From Ovis canadensis (lineage: Eukaryota; Chordata; Mammalia; Artiodactyla; Bovidae), in contig NC_091255.1 of the NCBI RefSeq assembly GCF_042477335.2, positions 35,814,501-35,878,500 on the forward strand: DNA of 64,000 nt, in the 5' to 3' direction. How positions within the stretch are numbered: position 1 is the stretch's first letter; every line of letters starts with the position of its first letter. The notes below the pieces were generated by a model. The model saw only the letters and a list, made by a program, of their open reading frames with translations. It did not search any database and was not told the origin of the DNA. A program made the translations under genes and the position numbers. Below are positions 49,185 through 64,000 of the stretch, piece after piece.

Positions 49185-50790
49185 TGGCTTTACATTTTCC
49201 TCATTGTACAGCTTCTGCTGAGTGTTATAGATTTGGGAGCCCCTGTGTTCCTGAAATCAAGGAGATAAGTTTTAAAAATTATTCTAAAACTTAGCGGAAC
49301 AGGACTTGGGCTCTTTGAATGTGAGGGCATGGCCAAGTCTGCCACGGGTCCCCACAACATAGAACAATCCTGAGCACACAGTAAAGCATCAGTCAATGAA
49401 TATCTGCTGGCTAGATTGTCAGGAGGGAATACAGCCAGAGGGAGGGAAGTGAGCAAACAGGACCAGAGAGGTCAGGGACTCATTAGAAGTCACACAGCTT
49501 AGTAGAACTGGCCTGAAAACCCAGGACTAATAATTCTCAGACCAGTAACCTATCAGAACACAAAGGGATTGGCAGAGCAAGAACGGCTCTGCTTTGTGAA
49601 GGAGTAGAGCAGAAACAAAAAGAGCTAAGGACACACTCTAGAGAAATGTAGGGTGTAGGGGGGGTGCAGGACACTGATCAGAAAGAGGCTCAAGGTGACC
49701 TGACTACAGGAGTGAGGCAAGGAAATAAGTTTCAAGTGCTCTGATTTACCAAGGGCCTGGCTTGTGGGGAGAGATGGCAAAGTTAAAGATCTCTACAAGA
49801 AGTGGTTCTGGGTATCCTGGGGAGTGTTTGGCATTCTCCAGAAAGGAAGAAAAAGTGTGATTTTGAGGCCAGGGGGCTGGTGGCTTCACAGCTGTCTGGG
49901 ATCCTCAGGGTAAGCCTGGGGATTCCCTCAGGGACTTTAAGCCAGGTTGAGGGAACAGTGGTCCCAGAAGCCCTTCTGGACCTTACTCTGCTCTCTCTGC
50001 CCCCAGGGAGGAGGCAGGATGAGCTGTGTCCCCAGTCTGGCCAGCCTTCTAATGCTGGCTCAGGCAGCAGTGGTGGGTGTGGGGTGATGAGGAGAGCCTG
50101 CCCTCAGCCCCCCTCCCTGGGAGCTGGCAGCCCTAAGGAACAGAAGGGGTGGAGGGGGGTGCAGGGCTCCCCAGGCTCGACTTTCCTCCCTACCCCAAGA
50201 AGCCCTTTGAAAGGTTTTCCTGGCAGAGTTTAAAGCTTCCATTCATTCCGCTGGCTGGCATGAAGCCCGGGTGAGGGGACGCCGGGAAGGCCCCAGTCCC
50301 ATGTCCCAGCCCTCACCTTAGCCGCCCCCACTTCCTGGGGACCCTGGTTGGTAGGCCTTCTCTCTCCTCACCATAGCACCCACTGTCCTTCCCTTTGAGA
50401 GCCCAGGTATCCTGCCCCTTTCCTGGGAGCAGATGGCCACCCCGGAGGCTCAGGCTTACTAAATCAGACATTTAAATCCTGTAATCCTTGGTGAGACTGA
50501 GAGGGGGCAGCAGCCCAATCCTAGAAGCAGGAGCAGAGACCTTGTGCCAGCCCTGGCAGGAGGGGAGGGGGGACAGTTGGTTCCCAAGTTATGAATGGAG
50601 GCACCCCTTCCCTTATTGTCATGCAGCCTGCAGACTGACCCAGTCTCCAGGCTTTGTTCTCCTCCAGGAAACCAGGCACTGGCGCTGCCTGCCGCCACCC
50701 TCCCGCCAAAAAAAAGTGCTCCCTGAAGACTCAGGTGGCTGCTTCCCAAACTCACTCCCTTAATTCACCCCTGCACTGGCCCCAATCTCT
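49185..50790. other. ATP1B2-TP53 intergenic DNA, nothing recognised
   Basis: GC content rises to the right. Open frames of 60-143 codons occur on both strands without domain features. No exon structure supported. Confidence 0.5.
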
Positions 50791-50796
50791 CAAGAC

Positions 50797-51670
50797 ACAC
50801 AGGTGGTAGCAAAGTTTTATTGTAAAATAAGAAATTGATATAAAAAATGGGATATAAAAAGGGAAGAGGAGGGGTGTGAGTGACACATGCAGATGTGCCC
50901 TGCAGAGCACAGAAGGAATCTGCGGAAGCATTTGGGGGAAATGAAAACAGGTACTGGCAGATACAGCAGGGACGGAAGCCACTGGGATCCAGGATAAGGT
51001 GAGCTTTCCCCTTTGGCACTGAGGTTCACCAAGGGGGTTATGATCTGGCAGGGCCAGGAGAGAAGGGACTTGGAGACTTCTTCCCTTTAACCAGCCATCC
51101 AGTCAGAAACTGTCAAATCATCCACCCAGGGGGACAAAGGACCAGCACCCATAAAAGGCACTAAGTCCCAGACATTATAGAATCAAATGATGGTTTTGGG
51201 GCCAGACATACATTATTTCATTAACCCTCACAACAAACCCCCCGTGAGGTAGGTTATGATTATCAGTTTTTTATAGATGTGAACAATGAAGTCAGGAGAA
51301 AATCGAACAACTTAAGATAGCTTCCCTGGCTAGTATGGCAGAGGACTGAGTTTTCCAACCCAGTGTATGGCTGGTTATAAGATGTTCCTAACATGTAGGA
51401 ACAGCTTCTGACCTCTCCCGAACGCTGCTCACAGTAAAAACCTTGAAAGCTAAGCTGGAAAGCGCCAGCACCCCCCAAATCCCCAGAAAACCATGAGCAC
51501 AGGTCTGCCTCTTTGGCAGAGCTGCAGGCTGAGCAGACGAAGAATCCCAGGGGGTTTCTAAGGCGCACCTGCACCAAGCAGAGGTCTAAGCACCTGAGTC
51601 TCAAAAAATGCCAGGGAAGGGGCGGGGGGTGAGGGTGGGGATGTCAACCGGTGACAGGAAGCAGAAGACA
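50797..51670 (-). other. TP53: TP53 3' UTR
   Basis: Extends from the stop codon to the poly(A) signal. The segment at about 51175-51310 ('cattatttcattaaccctcac', 'gatgtgaacaatgaag') resembles an ancient MIR element embedded in the UTR. Confidence 0.7.
50816..50821 (-). terminator. TP53: TP53 polyadenylation signal
   Basis: AATAAA on the minus strand, 850 nt past the TP53 stop. Cleavage is expected near 50.80 kb. Confidence 0.8.
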
Positions 51671-55490
<3,820 letters not shown>

Positions 55491-55790
55491 TGTAGCTCCC
55501 TGGAAGGTTGTGTGGCCGCTGGAGGGAGAAAAGTGAGGATCCAGCCTGAGACACACCCAACCCTGGGTCACCCAGCCCAGAGCCAGGAGGGACCCCCTCT
55601 GCCCACAGCACACCTGGAAGCTGAGGATCTGCTGGGGGGTAGGGGAGGCGCCTGCCCCACCCCTCAGCAGTCTTATCACACACTTCCTCGAGGGATAAAG
55701 ACAACCAGAGAGGGACTTCCAACCTTTTCACCACTGAATCCACAAGCCTTCCTCAGTGTATATGTATTTCTGCCCTCCTTTGCAGTAATA

Positions 55791-55911
55791 TGGAGAAGGA
55801 AATGGCAACCCACTCCAGTATTCTTGCCTAGAGAATCCCATGGATGGAGGAGCTTGGTGTGCTACAGACCACGGGGTGCAGAGTTGGACACGACTGAGCG
55901 ATTTCACTTCA
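55791..55911 (+). repeat. Bov-A monomer in TP53 intron 1 with target-site duplication
   Basis: Headless Bov-A unit between perfect 13-bp copies of CTTTGCAGTAATA (55778-55790, 55912-55924). Confidence 0.93.
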
Positions 55912-56073
55912 CTTTGCAGTAATAAGGATGAAGTAACTCTCGACTCATTTCCTCTGCCCCCATCCCTCTACCTGCTCCCCTGGGATGGTTCCTCACCCTG
56001 GCTTACAAATCCCTCAGGGCCCAACCCCTGCCCACCTCTCTGACCTCACCTCTTAGCACCCTCTTCCTTTTCT

Positions 56074-56285
56074 GGCTTCCCTGGTGGCTCAGATGGTAAA
56101 GCATCTGCCTGCAATGCGGGAGACCCGGGTTCGATTGCTCGGTGGGGAAGATCCCCTGGAGAAGGAAATGGCAACCCACTCCAGCATTCTTGCCTGGAAA
56201 ACCCCATGGACAGAAGAGCCTGGTAGGTTACAGTCCATGGAGTCGCGAAGAGTCGGACACAACTGAGTGACTTCACTTTCCTTTT
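56074..56285 (+). repeat. Bov-tA SINE in TP53 intron 1
   Basis: Full unit, little diverged, from 'ggcttccctggtggctcag' to 'cacaactgagtgacttcac'. Confidence 0.9.
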
Positions 56286-56902
56286 CTGATGCTTATCAGA
56301 TACTCCCAGTTCACTGAACTGGGGACCCTGGGCCCTGCATCCCTACAGGGTAACCTCCTTCTCACCGACCTCATCATGAATGTCACACCTTAGCAGGGAT
56401 GTTTCCCTGGACTTCTCCATCACAGCCAGCCAGCCAAACCCTGTCACCTTATTTTAATTCAGGTCACTCTATTTTAATTCTTGTGGTAATTACACTATGT
56501 TACCTTTCCCTGCTCATTTTGCCTGTTTCCCCTATTGGAATATAAATGTCTTCAGGGTAGGGAAGTTGTCTTGCTCACCAGTTACTAGCATAATGGCTTG
56601 CACCTGGTCGGGCTCAATAACTGTGGTGAATAAGCGAATCCTCATACCCAGGCTGTAATCTGATTATGAGCAGTCAAAGGAGCAAAAGGGACAGGGGGTG
56701 GCTGCAGCCTGGGCCAGGGCCCTGTCACCACCATCTCATCTCCCAGGCTAGCTTTCAAATAGTTTCAACATGCCATCTTTCTTGATGCCAAATTTGTAAT
56801 CAGCTTTGCTCAGAACCATGCCACTGATCAGAGTCCATGTTCACTACACTTTTCCTCTGTGTCCATGGTAATGACAACCCCTTCCAAGCAAGCAGCTCTT
56901 GT

Positions 56903-57112
56903 GGGCTTCTCTGGTGGCTCAGATGGTAAAGAATCTGCCTACAAAGTGGGAGACCTGGGTTCAATCCCTGGGTTGGGAAGATCCCTTGGAGGAGGACATG
57001 GCAACCCACTCCAGTATTCTTGCCAGGAGAATCCCCATGGACAGAGGAACCTGACGGGTTATAGTCCATGGGGTCGCAATGAGTCAGATATGACTGAGTG
57101 ACTAAGCACACA
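56903..57112 (+). repeat. Bov-tA SINE in TP53 intron 1
   Basis: Full unit from 'gggcttctctggtggctcag' to 'atgactgagtgactaagc'. Confidence 0.88.
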
Positions 57113-57194
57113 CACCACAAAGGTTCACCTGCACCTTTCTGTTGATATAGGGTCTGCATACGTATGTAGAGTGTGCAAAATCGTTTCTCGTGGG

Positions 57195-57295
57195 GTATCT
57201 TGTGGTTGTTCAGTTGTGTCTGATTCTTTGAGACTTCATGAACTGCTGCACACCAGGTTTCCCTGTCCTTTATTATCTCCTGGAGTGGGGTTATC
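57195..57295 (-). repeat. Bov-A/BovB-related fragment, antisense
   Basis: 'gttgttcagttgtgtctgattc' and 'catgaactgctgcacaccagg' wording. Confidence 0.6.
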
Positions 57296-57299
57296 TTAC

Positions 57300-59265
57300 T
57301 TGTCTGGATAACCACACCTGCCTCTTGACAGGTGAGAATGTCTTAGAGAGGTTAAGTGATCTGCCCACAATACATATAGGTGAGTGAACGAGCTTTTATG
57401 AAAAATGACTGTTTGGAGGTCTAGGATTAAGATGCTTACTTCATTATAGACTACCCTGCAGAGCTGTCTTTCGTAATCAGTTAAGTCTAGAGGAGAAGAT
57501 TTTCGCTGATGAAAGTCCGTCAACTGAGAGGCTAGCAAAGGGCCACTTATCATAGCTCCCAAAGCTGATGGGGGATGGACTCTGAATGTGCCTGGAGGAA
57601 GGCAAGAGGGAACAGCAGTGGGATGCCAAACATTTGCCTTGGGGAAAAGGACCAGGGTTTCCCCTAGATCGATGATCAAAATAACTTTAGAGACTTTTAT
57701 GGAAGGGAAGCTGTTTATGTAGAGATGGGGCGCAGAAGTCAAAAGCCCTGGATTTGATGCTGTATCATCAGTTAAATTTGCTGCATGACTGCACTCATCT
57801 TAAATCTCCCAGGGCAAATATGGCAGAGCATGGGCTCTGGGGGCAGACAGGCTAGGCCTGTATCCCGAGCCACCGTCTAATAACTGTTTAACTTTGGGAG
57901 GTTGCTAATCCTCTCTGTGCTTCCCAGTCCTTTGCTATAAAATAGTATCCCACTGATTATGGGAAATATAAGAGCTCAATAAATGCTTCTCTTTATATGG
58001 TTATCCCAATTTTACTTGTTCTATATTATTGCTGGAGGGACTGGGAGCGGGTGGGGCTTTAATGGTCCTGCTGGGATCTTCAAGCTAGTTCATCCCCTTC
58101 AGGCAACTGTGTTCAGTAAACAGGTTGGGAGGGGCTGTTCTGGGAGGGTGGGCCAAGGTCTCAGTCCCACAGGGAGAGGGACAGCCCTGTGGACCTAGGA
58201 GGTCTCCCTCTCTGTCCTTGGTAGCAACTGAATTCTCATTTTCTTTCTCTAGGAAACCTCTTCAGAGCACGTACTTCCCATGGGTGTGAACATCAGGGGT
58301 TCATAATACTAAACTGTCAGAGGCTGAACCAGACCCTCCGGATGGCTGGGGAGGTGGAGCCTTTCCAAAGCAGCCCCCTGGGAAGGCAGTAAACTCAGCT
58401 GGGACTTAGAGAGGCAGGCCGATCACTATCCTAACAATGGCTGCTGTTTATATAGACCTTACCGGATCCACTGCTTTCAGTGGCTTATCTCAGTAATCCT
58501 CTCAAAAAGCAAGTAAGGTAGGTACTATCATCAGAGGAGAGAACAAAGTTAAAGGAATTACCCAGGCTCAGAAAGCTCTCCAGGGTCAGGGCCAGGGATT
58601 TGAACACAGGCTGTCTGAAGCCACACTCAAGCTCTAAATAATTATGCTCTGGGTTCTCCCAGGGCCTGATGTTTGGAAAAAAACAAAAACAAAAACCTTT
58701 TTGTTGGCTGGAAGCTGTGTAATTGAAAAAAACTGATTCTCAGAAGAAATAAGGGAGCATCTGGTAAAACTGAAAACCATACCTCTTACTACTTAGCAAA
58801 ACCGTTTCTTGGTGGACAGCCTAGAAAAATGATTGCAAGGGGGCAATAGAAGTCTTGCATAAAAATGTTCATGACATTGTTTTTCCTAGCGGCCGGTGAC
58901 AAGAAACAACCTTGGTATCCATCAATAAGGAATAGGTAAATGAAATGTGGTGTATTCATTACAGTGGTTTAGGGAAATGAATTTTATGTGTATAAAACCC
59001 TGGTCCTTTCCCCCAAGAGTAACCTGTTACAGTTCAGAAACATACTGGGTGAAAATACGATTTGCAAGAAAAAACAAAACACAGTAATTTAGTCTATGGA
59101 AATCAAACACATAAAATGATTATTTATTGCTTATAAATATATGTATAAAAGCATGAAAGGCAAGAAGACTACAAATTCACAAAATCTTTAATAGTGATGA
59201 TATTCTCAGGGAGAGGGGATGTATGCTTAGGGTATTGGGGGTAGTAGAGTCAAGGGGTTTTAGTT
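57300..59265. other. TP53 intron 1 interior, mostly unassigned
   Basis: A MIR-like core lies at about 58480-58620 ('aggtaggtactatcatcagagg'). No exon recognised; open frames up to 148 codons lack domain features. Confidence 0.45.
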
Positions 59266-59267
59266 TT

Positions 59268-59366
59268 TCTTCCCCCTTTGGCTGTGCCTTGAAGCTTGTG
59301 GGATCTTAGTTACCCAACCTGGGACTGAACCTGGGCCCTGGAAGTGAAATAGTCAGGGAATTCACG
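59268..59366 (-). repeat. CHR-type SINE fragment, antisense
   Basis: 'gtgggatcttagttacccaacc' through 'agtcagggaattca'. Confidence 0.65.
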
Positions 59367-60056
59367 GTTTTAGCTTTATTAACAAAAAAATTTTAAAGGT
59401 GGTATCTATACATTGCTTGTGTAATTAAAATAACATAGAGACAAAAATAAGACAAAATGTTGTTAAAAATTATTTGGTGGGAATGTGTGGTTACTCTTGT
59501 ACTCTGTACTTTTCCAAAATAAAAATATCAAGGGGAAAAAAAAAGAAATTATGGATATTTGAATCAGATTAAAAAAGGTAAACAGAATAATGTCCTCCCA
59601 AGTACCCATCACTTAGCTTCAAGAATAATCAAGCATCTCACCTGTACCTCTAGTCACTCCCCACAACCCCACAAATGTTTTTGAGGTGAAACTTACATAG
59701 GTTGAAATTGCATCATACTATTTTGATCACAAAATTTGACAAACTTTGATAAAGCTCTGTAATCTACCCATACCAAGACAAAGATACTGTGTTCTCTTCT
59801 GAAAGTTTTATGTGTAGGTTTATTAACCATGTCAAATTTACTGTTGTGCATGGTGAGAGGTGGGGGCCAAAATCCATTTTTCTGCTCCAGTTGTTTCAGC
59901 ACCATTTGTTGAGACTTTCCTCTCCCCACTGATTCACTCTGGTACCTTCACAGAAAATCATTTGACCACATTTATGTGTCTTTTCCCAGACTCTATTCAT
60001 TGATTGTTGTTCTACTGTAACTTTATTATTTTTTTAAGTTTTATTATTGGAGTACT

Positions 60057-60255
60057 GGGGCTTCCCAGGTGACACCAGGGGTAAAAAATCTGCCAGTGCA
60101 GGAGACACAAGAAATGTGGGTTCAATCCATGGGTTGGGAAGATCCCTTGGAGGAGGAAATGGCAACCCACTTGAGTCTTGCCTGGAAAATGTGGACAGAG
60201 GAGCCTGGGAGGCTCCAGTCCATAGAGTCACAAAGAGTTGGGACACAACTGACCA
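60057..60255 (+). repeat. Bov-tA SINE in TP53 intron 1
   Basis: Diverged full unit with small internal deletions. Confidence 0.83.
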
Positions 60256-60259
60256 TACA

Positions 60260-62230
60260 TATATTGGAGTATAATTGCTTTACAATGTTGTGTTAGTTTC
60301 TGTTGTACAACCAAGTCCTACTTAACTTTACAGTAATCTTGAAATCAGGTATTTTAAGGCCTCCAACTTGTACCAATGTTTTGTTTCAGAATCAGCTTGT
60401 CAGTTTCTACATTTTTAAAAAAATCATTGAGTTAAATCTTGCTGAAGAGTACTGACACCTAAACACCATTGAGTGTTCCAATTCATGAATATGCTAAAAT
60501 TTCCTTAAATTCTCTCAGCAGTATTTTGTAGTTTTCTATATAGAGCTTTTGTCCATTTTTTGTTTAATTTATCCCTGAGTATGACATGTTTTTCACCATG
60601 GCTTCCCAGGTGGCTCAGTGGTAAAGAATCCGCCTGCCAATGCAAGAGACACAGGTTTGATCCCTGGGTCAGGAAGATCCTTTGGAAAAGGAAATGGCAA
60701 CCCACTGCAGTATCCTTGCTTGGAAAAACCCATGGACAGAGGAGCCTGGTGGGCTACAGTCCAAGGGGTTGCAAAGACTCAGACATGACTTAACACATGT
60801 CAGGTTTTTGAGTTTAGATTCAAGGTTGCTATTATATAAAAATACAATGTATGCATATTGCCTTTGAAAGTTGTAACTTGCCTTTAGTTTTAGCTTTCAC
60901 TTGTTCTCATTGTGTGAAAATGAATAATGAATTTTCTATTAGGACTTTTGGTATACAGTCATACCATCTGTGAATAAAGCCATTTTATTTCTTCTTTTCC
61001 AACGGTTATGTATATATTAACAGCATTAGGCTGACCTTATAAAATGAGTTGGGCAACGTTACTGCCTCTCCATTCTGAAAGAGTTTATGTGAGATTGGTA
61101 TTGTTTCTTTCTCAACTTTTTGAATTGAAGAACAAAGGAGACAGATAGGAAATAGCACTCAGACCCAAATGCTAACAATAACTGCATTAAATGTAAATAG
61201 ACCAAACAGTCCAATTAAAGCAGTTCAGTGGGGGAAGGAAGGCTATTTCAATAAGTGGAGCTAGAACAACTAGCTATCCATAAGAAAAAATAAAACAGAA
61301 CCTTGAACTCACAACATGGAAAAAATTATTCCTTGACTAATAAATTATGGCTCACAGACTTGTGTTAAATCTAAAACTACAAAGATTCTCAAAGAAAATA
61401 TATGAGCAACTATAAGAAAATATCTTCATGACCTTGGGGTACGATCTCCTAAACAGGTCAAAGCAATCACTGAAAAGAAAAATCAATCTTCTGTTCCTTG
61501 TAAGAGTTGTTAGACAAGCAAGAGGTCAGGAGAAAACACACCTATCTGACAAAGGATACACATTATTGCTATCCAGAATATAAATGACTCCAACACCTCA
61601 AAGACACAAAAAAGCAAATGAACCAATTTTTAAAATGGGGAAAACACTTGAACAGTCTCTTAATATCTGACACAGAAATGGCCAGTAAGCACATGCAAAC
61701 TGTTGGAACATACTTAATTGCAAAGTAAAACCCACATTGATATGGCACATTAGAAAGCCTGACAAACCAAATCCTGAGACAGGATCTATCTTGCTGGTGG
61801 GAATATAAAACAGTACAATCACTTTGAATAACAAGAACTTTTTAATGTAATTAAAAAATACAAATAAACACCTCACTCTATGACCAAGCAATTCCATTCC
61901 TAAGTATCCAAAAACATAAAAACATGACTACAAAAATAATTTTAAGAATGTTAATAGCAGCTTTATTCAAAATAGTCTTAAATGGGAAGCCACTCAAAGG
62001 CCATCAAAAGGAGAATGGATAAGCAATCAATGGTTTATTTATTCAGTGGAATATACTAAAATATAAAGAAACAAAGTATTGATACGCTGATACATGCAAT
62101 AAAATGGGTGAATTTCACAGACGGAAAGAAGCCCGACACAAAGGAGCACACACTGTATGATTCCATTTATAAGTTCTCCAACAGGCAAAATAAATCCACG
62201 GTAACACAAATCAAAGGCGGTGGCTGTAAA
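60260..62230. repeat. L1-derived sequence in TP53 intron 1 with a Bov-tA insert
   Basis: Antisense L1 wording at 60260-60595 and 60800-61020; a Bov-tA at 60600-60800; sense L1 ORF2-like wording at about 61140-62200 ('ccaagcaattccattcctaag', 'gcagctttattcaaaatagtc'). No open frame of L1 size. Confidence 0.65.
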
Positions 62231-62269
62231 TGCTACTCCTAACACAGAAAAAAGCACGTAAGTACCGCG

Positions 62270-62480
62270 CAGTGTCATGTTCGTAGCAGGTGCGTGGTAG
62301 GTGACCGCGCCCTAAATAATGAAGATGCCGGGAAAATTGGTACGGGCAGAAATCCTAGGCCCGGTCCGCCGCCTCCCGCGGGCAGAACCAGTCGAGACCG
62401 AAAGACAGCTTCGAAGACCTCGGCCCCGCCCCCTCCAAGCCCCGCCCCTTCCGCTTCACGACGTTCACTCTGCGTCTGAG
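62270..62480 (+). promoter_or_regulatory. GC-box cluster in TP53 intron 1, candidate internal promoter
   Basis: A CpG- and C-rich block starts right after AT-rich L1 sequence. It has two GC boxes at about 62422-62449. In human, the WRAP53 alternative exon 1-gamma lies in TP53 intron 1 at a similar distance, so this may be its counterpart. No splice donor was assigned. Confidence 0.4.
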
Positions 62481-63598
62481 AAAGGAATGGTTCAGCCCAA
62501 AGCTAGATACAGAAGTTGTTTCTCCGCCGCAGAAAACGACCCATCGTTAGTCTTCTATCGTTTAATTCTCAAATGTATCCATTCTCGAAATACCCAGGGT
62601 CTGCCCTCTGACACTAAAAAAACAAAAACAAAAAAACCCCAAACCGTCCACGCAATGGTAGCGTCCCCCTGGGTAGCGGTCGATCGGGATGGAGCACACC
62701 ATTCAAAGAGGGGGAGGGATTGAGGTTTGCATCAAAAATACCTCTTCCTTTCCAAAAGCGGTAGCTAACCAGGCTAGGAGGGGGGAGGGAAAAAGTAGAG
62801 GGGTTAGCAGCCTCCTTTCACAAGTAATGAGGACCAGTATAAAAGACCTTTTCTCTTTCTACTTCCCTCACGTCGGGTGAATAGTGGGCTGCTCCGAAAA
62901 AAAGAAACCGGAAATGCTCCGGCAGTGGTAGAAATGTAAATGTAGAGCCAAACAATAACAGGGCCTCTGAGGCCGGGCTAGTTCTGCAGGGCTTCGCGGG
63001 CAAAACTCTGGTTTAGCAAGCGCCCCCTTCCACGACTGACAGCCTTTAACCGGATTTTCTCCATCTAGCGGAGCTGAGAGCCAGTGGGAAAGATTACTCC
63101 AGGAAGGACAAAGGTCCGGAAGTTATGGGACCTTAGCAGCTTGGACTTTCCGGATCACCCAGAACCACTTCGGAACGGAGCCCGAGGTTCCACTGGGATG
63201 CTGCACGTTCTAAAATCCTGAGCCATGAATCCCCGAAGTTTCGAGATCCGAAAGTCGACCCTGATGCTTTGTGCATCTTATTTCACACACCCTGGGATGG
63301 AGTTATTGGTGGTGGGGAAGAACCCCTTAGGCCGGCTCAAGGTTCCCCAAAGCCCCACTCCCCAGCCCAAGTGTTCACCTTCGAGTTCGGCTGGTCTTAA
63401 CATCCCAATCATCTACACTCGGGCCTCCTAACATTGCATTCCTGTTGGTGCCGCTAGCCAAGACCCCCGCCCTCCCTGCCGCTAATCGTTAACCCCCCAG
63501 TTACCGCCCCCCAGCCCTTTATCCCCCCGAACTGAAAATACAAGGAGCCAAGAGCCCGTGACTCATAGAGGACTCATCAGTCTCAGTCAAGAGCTTAC

Positions 63599-63745
63599 CC
63601 GAAGCTCAGGGGAGGGTGTCACCGTCCTGGGATGCACGCTCCGAGGTCGGACGCTAGATGACCCCGGAGACCAGCGGCCACTGCGGCCAGGATGGTGGCT
63701 CTGGACTTTTGAAGAGCTCAAAACTTTTAGCGCCAGTCCGGAGCA
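63599..63745 (-). other. TP53: TP53 non-coding exon 1
   Basis: The minus strand closely follows human TP53 exon 1, including 'ggcgctaaaagttttgagct' and 'gagcgtgcatcccaggacgg'. The donor GGTAAGCTC is at 63598-63597. The 5' limit is approximate because starts are dispersed in other mammals. Confidence 0.85.
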
Positions 63746-64000
63746 CGTGGGAGGGGAAAATCCCAATCCCAGCAACCCTCGCGAGGCTCCTGGCACAAAG
63801 CTGGATAGTCGCCATGACAAGTAAGGGCAAGCAATTCCCCTGCGGGCGGAGGCGAGGGGAAAGGAGAGTAGGAGAGGAGAGTGCGGGGAAAGTCAGGATT
63901 CTCGCCATATTGGTAGTGTAGCTAGTGACCGTTTGGATAGGGGAAGTTCGACAAGCGAAAACCATAACGGCCGAATTGGTGGAAACCATTTTGGAAGATT
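63600..64000 (+). promoter_or_regulatory. WRAP53: WRAP53 promoter / first-exon region (coding part outside window)
   Basis: In mammals WRAP53, encoding the Cajal-body/telomerase protein TCAB1, starts divergently from TP53 with its first exon antisense to TP53 exon 1. A good plus-strand donor (ACAA|GTAAGG, GT at 63821) could end such an exon. YY1-like CCAT motifs occur at 63905 and 63987. No WRAP53 coding sequence is in the window. Confidence 0.5.
63744..63764 (-). promoter_or_regulatory. TP53: TP53 promoter: E-box and kappaB-like site
   Basis: CACGTG at 63744-63749 is a perfect bHLH (USF/MYC) E-box. GGGATTTTCC on the minus strand at 63764-63755 fits the NF-kappaB consensus. Both sites have counterparts in mammalian TP53 promoters. 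Confidence 0.7.

Noticed and set aside
49802-50233. 143-codon plus-strand frame between ATP1B2 and TP53
   Set aside because: Low-complexity Gly/Ser/Pro content, no homology recognised, no promoter or poly(A) context.

Overview
The window is mammalian nuclear DNA from a bovid ruminant. BovB (RTE) LINEs, Bov-tA/Bov-A SINEs and CHR-type tRNA-derived SINEs are dense on both strands, a combination typical of bovids. The reconstructed TP53 protein is 382 aa and, as far as I recall the published sequences, matches the sheep-type protein rather than the cattle one, so a caprine species (sheep or a close relative) is the best guess. The gene order FXR2(-) / SAT2(-) / SHBG(+) / ATP1B2(+) / TP53(-) / WRAP53(+) is the conserved mammalian synteny of human 17p13.1.

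Layout. 1-11,483 holds FXR2 on the minus strand: 13 complete coding exons plus part of a 14th cut by the left edge, with a CpG-island promoter at about 11.3-12.3 kb. 12.4-19.4 kb is intergenic and mostly repeats, including a 5'-truncated BovB LINE. SAT2 (minus, 6 exons) occupies 19.6-20.8 kb, head-to-head with SHBG (plus, 8 exons, 22.1-25.7 kb). 25.7-38.8 kb is intergenic; it holds SINEs, ancient repeats and a composite in which an LTR is split by SINEs and by a BovB cluster. ATP1B2 (plus, 7 exons) spans 38.9-45.6 kb with a TATA box and a polyadenylation signal. 45.6-50.8 kb is repeat-rich intergenic DNA. TP53 (minus) runs from its poly(A) signal at 50.8 kb to non-coding exon 1 at 63.6-63.75 kb, with an intron 1 of about 8 kb. 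The right edge is the divergent TP53/WRAP53 promoter; WRAP53 coding exons lie beyond the window.

All intact proteins were rebuilt exon by exon. Splice sites, phases and total lengths agree: SAT2 170 aa, SHBG 401 aa, ATP1B2 290 aa, TP53 382 aa, and 531 codons of FXR2. The genes are neighbours by synteny and do not form one pathway: RNA-binding translational regulator, GNAT acetyltransferase, steroid carrier, Na,K-ATPase beta subunit and tumour suppressor. I see no operon, CRISPR array, tRNA/rRNA gene or unknown multigene system. The points most worth checking are a conserved-looking GUG start that would extend FXR2, a possible 21-nt in-frame microexon in ATP1B2, a GC-box cluster in TP53 intron 1 that may be an alternative WRAP53 promoter, and the nested, twin-priming-like BovB structure.
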